DNA of 64,000 bases from Anoxybacillus sp050480245 (lineage in GTDB: Bacteria; Bacillota; Bacilli; Bacillales; Anoxybacillaceae). A program made the translations under genes and the position numbers. The notes below the pieces were generated by a model. It had not been told where the DNA came from. It did no database searches and saw only the letters and a list, made by a program, of their open reading frames with translations. Location of the stretch: assembly GCA_050480245.1 (NCBI GenBank), contig JBCNEQ010000013.1. One strand, 5' to 3'. This document shows positions 25,686 through 35,294 of the stretch, in pieces. How positions within the stretch are numbered: the stretch's first letter is position 1; each line of letters begins with the position of its first letter.

Positions 25686-26408
25686 GTGCTGCGAATCGAT
25701 AAACTGTTAGCAAACATGGGATATGGAACGAGAAAAGAGGTGAAAAAATTATTAAAAGCCGGAGTTGTCAAAGTTGATGGGATGATGGTAAAAGATGCAA
25801 AAACGCACGTCGATCCGAAAAAGCAAATCGTTACAGTATGGGGAGAAGAAGTGGAGTATAAACCGTTTATTTATTTAATGATGAACAAACCAAAAGGGGT
25901 CATTTCAGCAACGGAGGATGCGGTGGAAGAAACGGTTGTTGATTTATTAGAAGAGGAAGATCGTATCTTTGATCCATTCCCGGTCGGACGGCTTGACAAA
26001 GATACGGAAGGCCTATTGTTATTAACAAACGATGGTCAACTTGCCCATCAGTTGTTGTCACCAAAAAAACATGTCCCGAAAACGTATGAAGCAATTATTG
26101 ACGGTGAAGTTACAGAAGAAGATGTCGCTGCATTTCGACGCGGCGTTGTGCTTGATGATGGGTATGAAACGAAACCAGCAGAACTTGTCATTATCCGCTC
26201 CGGTTTACGATCGGATGTTCAGGTTACGATTACAGAAGGGAAGTTTCATCAAATTAAACGAATGTTTCAAGCGGTCGGTAAACGTGTTGTTTATTTAAAG
26301 CGGATTCAAATGGGACCGATATCGCTTGATGAAACGTTAGAACCGGGAGAGTACCGCGAATTGACAGATGAAGAAATTGCTTTATTAAAGGGAGAAGGCA
26401 AAAAATAG
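25686..26408 (+). CDS. ytzG: RsuA-type rRNA pseudouridine synthase
   Basis: A 240-residue pseudouridine synthase of the RsuA family, expected to modify a 16S rRNA uridine. An S4 RNA-binding domain is at residues 1-60 (LRIDKLLANMGYGTRKE); the catalytic motif GRLDKDTEGLLLLTNDG near residues 101-117 carries the nucleophile aspartate. GTG start preceded by TTGGAGGGA. Single gene with terminator. The target position is inferred from the family, not read from sequence. Confidence 0.88.
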   Translation: MLRIDKLLANMGYGTRKEVKKLLKAGVVKVDGMMVKDAKTHVDPKKQIVTVWGEEVEYKPFIYLMMNKPKGVISATEDAVEETVVDLLEEEDRIFDPFPVGRLDKDTEGLLLLTNDGQLAHQLLSPKKHVPKTYEAIIDGEVTEEDVAAFRRGVVLDDGYETKPAELVIIRSGLRSDVQVTITEGKFHQIKRMFQAVGKRVVYLKRIQMGPISLDETLEPGEYRELTDEEIALLKGEGKK

Positions 26409-26437
26409 GAACCTGAACGAATCAGGTTCCGTCTATA
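26405..26437 (+). terminator. Terminator of ytzG
   Basis: GGAACCTGA and TCAGGTTCC arms with a T-containing tail. Confidence 0.65.
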
Positions 26438-26446
26438 TCCATGCTG

Positions 26447-26668
26447 TTAAGATGACATCTTCACCCTTTTTTTAGTTGTTGTCCATTTACCTTTGCTAGG
26501 GCTGTGAATTAAATCGTTGTATGCTAACACGTTTAAATCCCGCTGAATTGTTCGTGGTGTAATACCGAATTCTTCCACGAGCTCTTGCGTTGTCACTGTT
26601 CCTCTTTCGCTAATGAACATGTAGACGGACTTAATACGGGTTAGCATGCGATCGGTAGATGGTTTCAA
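26447..26668 (-). CDS. ytzE: DeoR-type helix-turn-helix protein
   Basis: A 73-residue protein that consists only of a DeoR-like DNA-binding domain: LTRIKSVYMFISERGTVTT, then QELVEEFGITPRTIQRD as the helix-turn-helix. The TTG at 26668 (MKPSTDR) follows GGGAGTG by four bases; the longer ORF upstream is an artefact. It resembles B. subtilis YtzE. No effector domain is present, so any ligand response would need a partner. Confidence 0.78.
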   Translation of the reverse strand: MKPSTDRMLTRIKSVYMFISERGTVTTQELVEEFGITPRTIQRDLNVLAYNDLIHSPSKGKWTTTKKRVKMSS

Positions 26669-26841
26669 ATGATCACTCCCTATCGTTACATCATTCGCAT
26701 GGTACAACAAAGATGAAAAACTAGATGTCTTACCATCTATTTTACACGAAAACATAAGAAAAATGCTATAAATTTGCTGAATTTTACACAATATTAATAC
26801 AATTAATACCATATTTTTCTTAAGGAAAGGTGAAAGCGACG

Positions 26842-28245
26842 ATGAATATGAACTGGATGGAAGAAGTAAAAAAACGGGAGTCAGCGCTTTTGCAAGATTT
26901 ACAAACGTTTTTACGCATTCCAAGCGTGCGAAATGAGCAAACGGCTACAACAGAGGCGCCATTAGGAAAAGAAGTGTATGAAGCGCTTTATTACATGTTA
27001 AAACGTGGGGAAGAAGAAGGATTTGCTGTAAAAAACGTTGATGGGCTAGTCGGACACATTGAAATGGGAGATGGGGAAGAGATCGTTGGGATATTATGTC
27101 ATGTTGATGTTGTTCCGCCAGGTGACGGTTGGACGTTTGATCCGTTTGGGGCAACGATTGTCGATGGAAAGATTTATGCGCGTGGCGCGTTAGATGATAA
27201 AGGTCCGACAATTGCTGCGTTTTATGCGATGAAAATTGTTAAAGAGCTCGGGTTGCCACTGTCTAAGCGCGTGCGCATGATTATTGGAACAGATGAAGAG
27301 AGCGATTGGCAATGTGTTGAGCGTTATTTTCAAACGGAACAAATGCCGGTGCTCGGTTTTGCGCCAGATGCTGACTTTCCAATTATTTATGCCGAAAAAG
27401 GGATTGCCGACTTTGATCTCATTCAAAAACCGATGAATAACAAAGAACATCAGCCGCTCCTTCTTTCGCTTCATGCAGGGCGTCGATACAATATGGTGCC
27501 AGATTTTGCGGAAGCTGTTTTGCAGTTGACCAACGAAAACGATATAAAAGAGCGTTTTATTGCGTTTTTACATGCGCATACGCTTGACGGTGAAGCGCAT
27601 GTAGCTGGCGAAACGGTGACGTTGTGCGTGCGCGGTGTTTCTGCTCACGGCATGGAACCAAACAACGGAGTAAATGCAGGGCTATGGCTTGCAAAATTTT
27701 TGGAGAATGAAGCACTTGATCCCCAAGCAACCGAGTTTGTCCGTTTTGTTTCCCAATACTTTTATGGAGATACACGTGGACAGCGATTAGGTGTTGCGCA
27801 TGCAAACGAGGAACTTGGCGATTTGACGATCAACGTCGGTGTTCTTTCATATACGAACGAACATGGTGGAAAGATCGGCATTAATTTGCGCTACCCTGTT
27901 ACGAACGATATCACGCACACGAAAAAAGTGATTGAACAAATTGTCCAACGTCATCAGTTTGTATTCACAAACTTTTCTAATTCATCACCACATTATGTGG
28001 AGAAAGATCACCCGCTCGTTCAAACGTTACAACGTGTATATGAACAACAAACGGGTGAACGTGCATCGTTACTTGCGATTGGTGGTGGAACATATGCGCG
28101 TTCTTTACAAGCAGGGGTAGCGTTTGGTCCGTTATTCCCAAATCGCCCAGATGTTGCGCACCAAAAAGATGAGTATATGTTTATCGATGATTTACTTAAA
28201 GCAACAGCCATTTACGCCCAAGCGATTTATGAATTAGCAAAATGA
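26842..28245 (+). CDS. pepV: M20 family dipeptidase PepV
   Basis: A 467-residue zinc dipeptidase that should cleave dipeptides in the cytoplasm. Metal and catalytic residues are visible: H87 in CHVDVVPPGDGW, D119 in ALDDKGP, E152/E153 in GTDEESDW, and a later D/H set in GFAPDADFP. The ATG at 26842 lies eight bases after AAAGGTGA; the GTG at 26830 is within that site. Corresponds to B. subtilis YtjP. A hairpin follows. Confidence 0.92.
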   Translation: MNMNWMEEVKKRESALLQDLQTFLRIPSVRNEQTATTEAPLGKEVYEALYYMLKRGEEEGFAVKNVDGLVGHIEMGDGEEIVGILCHVDVVPPGDGWTFDPFGATIVDGKIYARGALDDKGPTIAAFYAMKIVKELGLPLSKRVRMIIGTDEESDWQCVERYFQTEQMPVLGFAPDADFPIIYAEKGIADFDLIQKPMNNKEHQPLLLSLHAGRRYNMVPDFAEAVLQLTNENDIKERFIAFLHAHTLDGEAHVAGETVTLCVRGVSAHGMEPNNGVNAGLWLAKFLENEALDPQATEFVRFVSQYFYGDTRGQRLGVAHANEELGDLTINVGVLSYTNEHGGKIGINLRYPVTNDITHTKKVIEQIVQRHQFVFTNFSNSSPHYVEKDHPLVQTLQRVYEQQTGERASLLAIGGGTYARSLQAGVAFGPLFPNRPDVAHQKDEYMFIDDLLKATAIYAQAIYELAK

Positions 28246-28270
28246 CAATTTCCAAAAATATGTTATAATG

Positions 28271-28304
28271 AAAAGTGCCGTCGATCATGACGGTACTTTT
28301 CTTC
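28271..28304 (+). terminator. Terminator after pepV
   Basis: AAAAGTGCCGTC and GACGGTACTTTT arms followed by CTTCATTTT. A TATAAT at 28263-28268 immediately before it looks like a promoter -10 but has only a poor -35. Confidence 0.65.
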
Positions 28305-28330
28305 ATTTTAATTGATATGGGGGATTTTTT

Positions 28331-29482
28331 GTGTATACACGTATTTTTCGCGCATTTTACTTTTTGCAGTTTTTTAGTTTCGGTTCGCTTTTTCCATTAT
28401 TATCTGTGTATTTAAAAGATGAAGTCGGATTATCGGGAACGGAAATCGGGATGATTATGTCGATTAGTCCGATCGTTATGATTTTTATCCAGCCAATTTG
28501 GGGAATGATAAGCGATTATACGCGTAAGCCAGTTCAAGTGTTAATCGTATCTTTATTAGGTACAGCTTTTTTTGGTTTTATGTATTCGTTCGTTCATTCA
28601 TATGCATGGTTGCTTGTGATTGCCGCACTGCTTGCTGTCATGCAAAGTGGCATTGTTCCGTTGTCCGATAGTATTACCCTCCATTATGCACAAAAAGCGA
28701 ATGAACGGTACGGTTCAATTCGTTTGTGGGGGGCGCTTGGGTTTGCAACCGCTGTTCCGATAGCTGGGCAAGTAGCTGAGTGGTTCGATCTTCGTTTTAT
28801 TTTTTACATTTTCGTTGCTTTGCTCATTATTTCGAGCGTACTCGCCTGGAAATTACCGAGGGAGCAGTCGGGCGCAAAAGTAAACATTCGAGAAGGAATG
28901 AGAGAGCTGATTCGCATTCCGCCGTTTCTTTTATTTTTGTTAACGACGTTTCTCGTTTTCGGACCGATTTATGCCAACAATTTTTATTTCGGCATTTTGA
29001 TTACTGATTTAGGGGGGACGCTTGCAGGAGTTGGTCTCGCATTTTTATTGGCCGCAGGAAGCGAAGCGCCGTTTATGAAGTTTGCTGACGGTGTCGTTCA
29101 AAAATTTGGGATGATGAATGTGCTGTTAGTAGCAACGGCTTTATCTTGCGCTCGTTGGTTATTTTACTTTTTTGAACCACCGCTAGTGATCGTGTATGCA
29201 ACAACGTTCGTACAAGGAGCGTCTGTCGGCTTATTTATTCCAGCTGCCCTACAATACGTTCGCGATATTACTCCCGCTCACGTGCGTACGACGGCTGTAT
29301 CGCTTTATGCCACGGTCGGAAATGGGCTTGGAAGCTGGTTTTGTACATTTGTAGGAGGGTATATTTTAGAACGTTGGACGATTGAACATGTGTATTTATT
29401 TTTTGGCCTGTTGACCCTTGGAGGAATGGTGATTTTTGCTTGGCAAGCAAAAAAGACGTTGCATAAAGTATCGGAAATTTGA
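28331..29482 (+). CDS. MFS transporter
   Basis: A 383-residue transporter with about 12 transmembrane segments. FFSFGSLFPLLSVYLKDEVGLSGTEIG and RYGSIRLWGALGFA place it in the same MFS group (PPP/nucleoside-symporter-like) as the island transporter at 16365; I found no obvious close similarity beyond these family motifs. GTG start after GGGGGA. It lies between pepV and thpR with 33 bases to thpR, so the latter may be cotranscribed. Substrate unknown. Confidence 0.78.
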   Translation: MYTRIFRAFYFLQFFSFGSLFPLLSVYLKDEVGLSGTEIGMIMSISPIVMIFIQPIWGMISDYTRKPVQVLIVSLLGTAFFGFMYSFVHSYAWLLVIAALLAVMQSGIVPLSDSITLHYAQKANERYGSIRLWGALGFATAVPIAGQVAEWFDLRFIFYIFVALLIISSVLAWKLPREQSGAKVNIREGMRELIRIPPFLLFLLTTFLVFGPIYANNFYFGILITDLGGTLAGVGLAFLLAAGSEAPFMKFADGVVQKFGMMNVLLVATALSCARWLFYFFEPPLVIVYATTFVQGASVGLFIPAALQYVRDITPAHVRTTAVSLYATVGNGLGSWFCTFVGGYILERWTIEHVYLFFGLLTLGGMVIFAWQAKKTLHKVSEI

Positions 29483-29515
29483 TAAAATTTAGAAAATTAA
29501 AAGGTGGGACAATAA

Positions 29516-30046
29516 ATGCATTACTTTTTGGCAATTCCTTTGCCGAATGAAGTAAAACAGCAGCTTCATGCCTTTATTTCCGAATGGAAAGCGCCATTTC
29601 GTTTGTTCGTTCATGAAGCAGATTATCATATTACACTTGCTTTTTTAGGGCGGGCAACGGAAACAGAACGAAAACAAATCGCAGCGCTTATGCCAGATGT
29701 GATCCAAAGACATCGAGTATTTTCATTACAATTGAGCGAAGTTTATTCGTTTGGTTCTCGTATTTTATGGTATGGGGTAAAAGAAGAGCCTTGTTTGTTT
29801 TCCCTTCGCCAAGATGTGTATGACGTTTGCCGGCAGATCGGTTTTTCTCTTGATGCGCGGCCGTTTACGCCGCATATTACGTTGGCGAAAAAATGGAACG
29901 GATCATTTCCATTTTCACTTGAAACATATCCGCGAAAAATGGAAGGGGAAGACGTTTGCTTTTTTGTGAGTGATGTTGTGTTGTATGAAACACATTTAAA
30001 TGAAACACCGAAATATAAGCCGCTTATGCGCTTTCCTCTTTCATAA
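29516..30046 (+). CDS. thpR: RNA 2',3'-cyclic phosphodiesterase
   Basis: A 176-residue LigT/2H phosphoesterase with the paired motifs HITL at 38-41 and HITL at 120-123, the catalytic histidines. It opens 2',3'-cyclic phosphate ends of RNA. Equivalent to B. subtilis YtlP. AGGTGG lies upstream of the ATG, and lrgA begins 20 bases after the stop, so the genes may be cotranscribed. Confidence 0.88.
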   Translation: MHYFLAIPLPNEVKQQLHAFISEWKAPFRLFVHEADYHITLAFLGRATETERKQIAALMPDVIQRHRVFSLQLSEVYSFGSRILWYGVKEEPCLFSLRQDVYDVCRQIGFSLDARPFTPHITLAKKWNGSFPFSLETYPRKMEGEDVCFFVSDVVLYETHLNETPKYKPLMRFPLS

Positions 30047-30066
30047 TCGACAAGAGGGGGGAAAAG

Positions 30067-30444
30067 ATGGGGGTTACGGTCATTCAAATCGGGGTATTGT
30101 ATATGCTGTATATTTTTGGTTCGATTATTCAGCAACTGCTACACATCCCTATTCCAGGTAGTATGATAGGGATGTTGTTGCTATTTTTATTGTTAATGAC
30201 CGGAATGGTGAAGGAAGAGTGGATTTCCCGTGGTGCTAACATGCTTTTGTCTCATTTAACACTTTTGTTTATTCCGGCAACTGTTGGCATCATTGATTAT
30301 GTTGAACTTTTTTTAGGGAAAGGGATATGGTCTATTTTCGTTGTCATCGTGAGTACAATGATCGTCATGTTGTTTGCTGGTTTCATCGGGCAATGGGCAC
30401 AAACACGTGAACAAAAGCGAATGCATGAGGTGAAAGGAGCATGA
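30067..30444 (+). CDS. LrgA/CidA-family membrane protein
   Basis: A 125-residue protein with four hydrophobic helices and the family sequence IPIPGSMIGMLLLFLLL. Such proteins pair with LrgB proteins; the related B. subtilis PftAB pair imports pyruvate, while staphylococcal CidA/LrgA were described as holin-like. AGAGGGGGG precedes the ATG. The stop overlaps the next gene by four bases, so they are translationally coupled. No LytTS-type regulator gene was seen nearby. Confidence 0.85.
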   Translation: MGVTVIQIGVLYMLYIFGSIIQQLLHIPIPGSMIGMLLLFLLLMTGMVKEEWISRGANMLLSHLTLLFIPATVGIIDYVELFLGKGIWSIFVVIVSTMIVMLFAGFIGQWAQTREQKRMHEVKGA

Positions 30445-31112
30445 TTGGCGCTAGTTTGCTCATTTGGACGATTGTCGTGTATATGGCGATGCGCAAATTG
30501 TATGCTCGCTTTTATTTTCCTTTGCTTGTGCCAATCGCTACGAGCACAGTAGTCATCATCATCACGTTATCGCTTTTTCATTTGTCGTATGAACAATATA
30601 TGACAGGAGGAAAATGGCTTGTTCATTTGCTTGGACCAGCCGTTGTCGCGCTAGCTTTGCCGCTTTACCAACATCGGCATACGTTAAAACAATTTTTATG
30701 GCCGTTGTTATGTAGCACATTTTTCGGCACGATCATTGGAATGGGTAGCGGTTTATTATTAGCGCGTCTTTTTCATTTACCAGAACGAGTTGTTCGCTCG
30801 ATTATTCCGAAATCGGTTACTTCGCCTGTTGCGATGGATATTGCAAAGTTGATTGACGGTATACCGACGCTTGCAGCGGTATATGTCATGGTTGCAGGGA
30901 TTTTTGGTGCCATGTTTGGACCGACTATTTTTCAACGCTTGCGTCTGACCACAGCTTTAGGGGTCGGGAGCGGACTAGGGGCGGCTTCACACGGCATCGG
31001 TACTGCAAAAGCGCTTGAAATTGGTAAAAAAGAAGCAGCAATTAGCTCGGTAGCGATGACATTAAGCGCAATTTTTGCTTCCCTTCTTTGTCCATTGTTG
31101 CTTTTGTTGTAG
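30441..31112 (+). CDS. LrgB/CidB-family membrane protein
   Basis: A 223-residue partner of the preceding protein, with six or seven transmembrane segments. Conserved features include IPKSVTSPVAMDIA and GLGAASHGIGTAKALE. The pair is likely a small-metabolite (pyruvate-like) transporter or a murein-hydrolase-linked complex; sequence does not decide. The start overlaps the stop of the lrgA-like gene in ATGA. Confidence 0.87.
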   Translation: MIGASLLIWTIVVYMAMRKLYARFYFPLLVPIATSTVVIIITLSLFHLSYEQYMTGGKWLVHLLGPAVVALALPLYQHRHTLKQFLWPLLCSTFFGTIIGMGSGLLLARLFHLPERVVRSIIPKSVTSPVAMDIAKLIDGIPTLAAVYVMVAGIFGAMFGPTIFQRLRLTTALGVGSGLGAASHGIGTAKALEIGKKEAAISSVAMTLSAIFASLLCPLLLLL

Positions 31113-31148
31113 AATGAAAGTAACAATTTGTTGCTGGAGGTTTCAGTT

Positions 31149-32105
31149 GTGGGACAGCTCATTAAGCTTCAAGATTATATTTCGCGCTACGAGCTAGATA
31201 TTTATCATTATCCGAGCGAGTTTATTCGTTTAAAAAAGAAGCAATGGGAACGAATGAAGCATGCATGGGAGACGGGTCAATTGGTGCCACAAGTGGAGTC
31301 GCATGTACATGAGTCATGGAAATGGCTTGAAGAGGAACCGTCACTTTTTGATAAGATTAAGCGCATATGGAAACGGAAAAAAGTAAAAGATGTGACGTAT
31401 GAAAATGAACAGTCGCAAGAAGAGGAAGACTTTATGTTTTCTATTCCGTCCGAACCAAAAACGATTGAAGAATTGAAAATATTATTTTTAGAAAAGTTGT
31501 TTCAACTGCAAATTCGTTGGGCGAGCTCGACGTTAACGGAAGAATCCGTTATTGATCCGAAATATTATTATGACGTATATTTAAAATATTTTTCGCAACG
31601 TTTTCCAGATACATACTTATGTATGTACAAGCCTGTATTTCTATTGAAAAAAGCCCCTGTCGAGCTTAATACGATTTTGATTAGTCCAACAACGACGTGG
31701 TGCGTTGCGTTTACGGAAGAACGGAAAAATAACATTATTGTTGGCTCAGCTGAACGTTTTTGGACGGAGATTGTCGATGATGTGGAGAGAAAAATCGTCA
31801 ATCCGATGATTTCGCTTCATCGAACGGAAAAAGTTGTTCAAACGATTTATAAGCAATTTTCCGTCGATATGCCGATCAAAAAAGTGTTGATTAATCGGGA
31901 AGGGTATATTGATTATCGCTACGCACCGAGCGATCTTGATATCGTCGATCGCCGTCATTATGAGACATGGTTTATGTCACTCAGACAGTTGACGATGCCA
32001 TTGAAACATACGCAACTGAAGGCGGCGCAATCATTGCTCACATATTGTGATGCACGCTATTACGATCCGCTCGTTATTGAAGAAATAGAAGAGGCTGACG
32101 AATGA
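31149..32105 (+). CDS. ytlQ: YtlQ-like protein of unknown function
   Basis: A 318-residue soluble protein without signal peptide or membrane helix. Residues 60-90 are rich in lysine and glutamate. No catalytic motif is recognised. The GTG at 31149 is eight bases after GGAGG and gives the start MGQLIKLQDYISRYE; the longer TTG reading covers the binding site. Position between thpR and amyX matches ytlQ in B. subtilis, the only reason for the symbol. Confidence 0.6.
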   Translation: MGQLIKLQDYISRYELDIYHYPSEFIRLKKKQWERMKHAWETGQLVPQVESHVHESWKWLEEEPSLFDKIKRIWKRKKVKDVTYENEQSQEEEDFMFSIPSEPKTIEELKILFLEKLFQLQIRWASSTLTEESVIDPKYYYDVYLKYFSQRFPDTYLCMYKPVFLLKKAPVELNTILISPTTTWCVAFTEERKNNIIVGSAERFWTEIVDDVERKIVNPMISLHRTEKVVQTIYKQFSVDMPIKKVLINREGYIDYRYAPSDLDIVDRRHYETWFMSLRQLTMPLKHTQLKAAQSLLTYCDARYYDPLVIEEIEEADE

Positions 32106-32124
32106 AGCGTAGCCTCTTTTTCGA
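32090..32124 (+). terminator. Terminator of ytlQ
   Basis: AGAGGCT and AGCCTCT arms straddle the stop codon, followed by T5. Confidence 0.7.
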
Positions 32125-32134
32125 TTTTTTATAA

Positions 32135-32236
32135 TTATGGTAAGGATAAATACTTTTTTTGTTCTTCTTGCATAATAAGTAAGTAACCAGATGGTAAAAG
32201 CGGAAATGGAACGCTACATGAAATACATGAATGCAT
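32135..32236 (-). CDS. Possible 33-residue CxxC protein
   Basis: A frame of 33 codons, MHSCISCSVPFPLL...KKYLSLP, with AGAGGGGG six bases before its ATG at 32236. A CxxC pair at C4/C7 could bind metal or be redox active. No homologue is recalled. Strong ribosome binding site and the otherwise empty gap favour a real small gene, but it remains unproven. Confidence 0.4.
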   Translation of the reverse strand: MHSCISCSVPFPLLPSGYLLIMQEEQKKYLSLP

Positions 32237-32314
32237 GATTTTCCCCCTCTTTTTTATTGAGTTCATTTTACAACAAAAATAATTGACTTCAAAACTGGAA
32301 GTTGGTGACCGATA

Positions 32315-34435
32315 ATGATGACAAAACAACACTCGTTTGAAGCCTATTTAGATGAGTTGACGTTAATTACTATTTTGGTACCGAACGATGTTGTTCAAGA
32401 ACGTGCACCAATATTTTTTTTATGCGATGAAGAACAAACAGCATACCGTTTAACAGTTCGTTCAAGTGAGAAACAACACTCATTTACAAAATATGAGTGT
32501 CTCGTCCCTTTTATCGTTCCATTAGGGAAACGATATGTCGTTTATACAGAGGAAGGATGGCAAACACCTTTACTGGTAGGGGCGGTGATGCGAACAAAAG
32601 CGTTTGACGATTTATACGCATATGACGGAAATGATCTTGGTGCAACGTACAAACCGGAAAAAACGACGTTTAAAGTGTGGGCGCCGACGGCAACAAAGGT
32701 GTTATTAAAGCTTATTCATCCGAAGACGAAAGAAGAAACAATTTATGCCATGGTGCGCGAACAAAAAGGGGTATGGACTTATACCGTTTATGAAAACATG
32801 GAATATTTTTTGTATACGTATCAGACATATATCAATTTTGTTTGGCGAGAAGCAGTGGATCCTTATGCAAAAGCAGTTTCAGTTAACGGCACATACGGTG
32901 TTGTTGTTGACCTTTCGAAGACAAACATAAAAAAACCAACGATGCCTCCGTTTATTTCTATGACGGATGCGATCATTTATGAAATGCATGTTCGTGATTT
33001 TACGATCCATCCTAAAAGTGGCGTGGAACATAAAGGGAAATATCTCGGTTTAGCGGAGCAGGATACATTAGGACCAAACGGAAAGGTGACGGGTCTTTCG
33101 TACGTAAAACAGCTCGGTGTGACACATGTTCAACTTATGCCTGTGCAAGATTTCGACGGAGTGGATGAGCTCGAGCCATTTGAATACAACTGGGGATATA
33201 ACACGGTTCATTACAACGCTCCAGAAGGAAGTTATGCGACGGATCCAATCGATCCATATGCACGTATCATCGAGTTAAAGCAGGCGATTCGTGCGTTTCA
33301 ACAAGAAGGCATTCGCGTCATTTTAGACGTCGTCTATAATCACGTATATATTCGAGAAACATCATCGTTTGAACAGCTTGTACCGGGTTATTATTTCCGA
33401 TACGAATCAAACGGTTATCCATCGAATGGAACAGGAGTTGGGAATGATTTAGCATCTGAGCGGAAAATGGTACGAAAATTTATCGTTGATTCGGTGACGT
33501 ATTGGCTAAGTGAATATGGTGTCGATGGATTTCGTTTCGATTTAATGGGCATTTTAGATATCGACACAATGAATGACGTTCGCCGAGCTATCGATGCAAT
33601 TGATCCGACTGTTCTTGTTCTTGGAGAGGGATGGGAGTTAGCTACTCCATTACCTCAAGAAAAAAAGACAACGATTGCAAACGCGAAACATACGCCTCGT
33701 ATTGCTTATTTTAACGATCGATTTCGGGATTATGTAAAAGGAAGTACGTTTCAAGTCCACGATCGAGGATTTGCTTTAGGGGGTTGTTCCTATAAAGAAG
33801 CGGTAATGGAAGTTATTCGAGGAAGCATCCATCTATTTTTTTCGCCAAGGCAAAGTGTCAATTATGTCGAATGCCACGACAACCATACGTTATGGGATAA
33901 AATGATCATCGCCAACGCGCATGAAAGCGAATATATTCGTCGAAAACGTCAAAAGCTAGCTACAGCGATCGTTTTATTATCGCAAGGTATTCCGTTTTTG
34001 CATAGCGGGCAAGAGTTTTATCGAACGAAACAAGGAATTGAAAATAGTTATAACTCCCCTGATGAGGTGAATCAAATCGATTGGGAGCAAAAAAGCCGAT
34101 GGGAAGAAGATGTTCAAGACATCATTTCGCTTATTGCGCTTCGGAAAAAGCACGGTGCGTTTCGTTTTATAACCGCTGATCAAGTGAGGCGTCATATGAA
34201 ATTTTATGATACACATCCATCTGTTATTGCTTATCAGCTTGTAGATGTCGGAGCGCATGGCCCATGGGAGCAAATTGTCGTCGTCTACCATAATGAAGAA
34301 AAGAAAACGACGTTGCCCCTTTCTGGAGGGGAATGGACAGTCATTTTTAGCTCGAAACAAGAAGACAGAGAGAAAATATATAATCGTTTTATTGAAATAA
34401 ATGGAATTGGTACGTGGGTATTAATTCAATGTTGA
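32315..34435 (+). CDS. amyX: Type I pullulanase
   Basis: A 706-residue GH13 debranching enzyme that hydrolyses alpha-1,6 bonds of pullulan or glycogen-like glucan; no signal peptide, so cytoplasmic. An N-terminal CBM48-type domain is at about 95-190, with the type I pullulanase signature YNWGYNT after it. The catalytic set is D409 (GFRFDLMG), E438 (GEGWE) and D522 (ECHDNHT). The ATG pair at 32315/32318 are both possible starts. Gene order with ytmP follows B. subtilis amyX. Confidence 0.93.
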   Translation: MMTKQHSFEAYLDELTLITILVPNDVVQERAPIFFLCDEEQTAYRLTVRSSEKQHSFTKYECLVPFIVPLGKRYVVYTEEGWQTPLLVGAVMRTKAFDDLYAYDGNDLGATYKPEKTTFKVWAPTATKVLLKLIHPKTKEETIYAMVREQKGVWTYTVYENMEYFLYTYQTYINFVWREAVDPYAKAVSVNGTYGVVVDLSKTNIKKPTMPPFISMTDAIIYEMHVRDFTIHPKSGVEHKGKYLGLAEQDTLGPNGKVTGLSYVKQLGVTHVQLMPVQDFDGVDELEPFEYNWGYNTVHYNAPEGSYATDPIDPYARIIELKQAIRAFQQEGIRVILDVVYNHVYIRETSSFEQLVPGYYFRYESNGYPSNGTGVGNDLASERKMVRKFIVDSVTYWLSEYGVDGFRFDLMGILDIDTMNDVRRAIDAIDPTVLVLGEGWELATPLPQEKKTTIANAKHTPRIAYFNDRFRDYVKGSTFQVHDRGFALGGCSYKEAVMEVIRGSIHLFFSPRQSVNYVECHDNHTLWDKMIIANAHESEYIRRKRQKLATAIVLLSQGIPFLHSGQEFYRTKQGIENSYNSPDEVNQIDWEQKSRWEEDVQDIISLIALRKKHGAFRFITADQVRRHMKFYDTHPSVIAYQLVDVGAHGPWEQIVVVYHNEEKKTTLPLSGGEWTVIFSSKQEDREKIYNRFIEINGIGTWVLIQC

Positions 34436-34517
34436 CGAAGAAACGATCAGAAAGATAAAATCTAGTAAGATGACAATCGCTATCTTTTATTTTGACTAAG
34501 TCGAAAGGTGAGCTCAC

Positions 34518-35294
34518 TTGGAACAGTTACTAGGTAAGGAGTGGGAAATTTCCCCCGCAGGCGGTGCGACAGGGGATGCATATATTGCGGAATATGATGG
34601 GAAAAAGTTGTTCTTAAAGCGCAACTCTTCTCCCTTTTTAGCTGTTTTATCAGCGGAAGGAATCGTTCCAAAATTAGTTTGGACGAAACGGATGGAAAAT
34701 GGGGATGTCATTACGGCCCAACAATTTTTGCATGCGCGCGAACTAAAGCCACACGATATGACTAGCAAACAAGTTGCGCAATTGCTACGAAAAATTCATC
34801 GTTCAAAAGAATTGCTGGCGATGATGGAACGGCTCGGCAAAAAGCCTTTGTTGCCCAATCGTTTGCTAGAAGATGTGAAGAAAAGCGGATGTGCTGAACT
34901 AAAAGAACATTCTGTTGTTCGAGAAGCTATCGCATTTTTAGAAAGACATGTAGACGGGATATATTATACCGATTATGTCGTTTGCCATTGTGATATGAAC
35001 CATAACAACTGGTTGCTGACAGAAGACAATCAGCTTTATTTAATCGACTGGGATAGCGCAATGATTGCTGATCCGGCGATTGATATTGGGATGTTGTTAT
35101 ATGCTTACATTCCACCAGAACAATGGGATAGTTGGTTAGAGGAATATGGATTATTGTTTGATGAACAGTTACAGCTGCGTATGAAGTGGTATACTGTTGC
35201 TCAAACGGTTATGTTGACCGCATGGCATAAAGGGCGAAACAACGAAAAGGAAATGCAACGGTTGCTGCATTTCCTTGAACATTTGTTACGTTAA
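34518..35294 (+). CDS. ytmP: Aminoglycoside phosphotransferase-fold kinase YtmP
   Basis: A 258-residue APH/choline-kinase-like protein. The Brenner-type motif HCDMNHNNWL (catalytic Asp) and LIDWDSA (metal-binding Asp) are near residues 156-180; the N-terminus has GGATGDAY. Substrate unknown. TTG start after AAAGGTGA. Its end overlaps the convergent ytzH end by nine bases. Next to trmB, as in B. subtilis. Confidence 0.85.
   Translation: MEQLLGKEWEISPAGGATGDAYIAEYDGKKLFLKRNSSPFLAVLSAEGIVPKLVWTKRMENGDVITAQQFLHARELKPHDMTSKQVAQLLRKIHRSKELLAMMERLGKKPLLPNRLLEDVKKSGCAELKEHSVVREAIAFLERHVDGIYYTDYVVCHCDMNHNNWLLTEDNQLYLIDWDSAMIADPAIDIGMLLYAYIPPEQWDSWLEEYGLLFDEQLQLRMKWYTVAQTVMLTAWHKGRNNEKEMQRLLHFLEHLLR

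Noticed and set aside
28240..28268. TATAAT after pepV as a promoter of the MFS gene
   Set aside because: No adequate -35 at suitable spacing, and a terminator follows at once.
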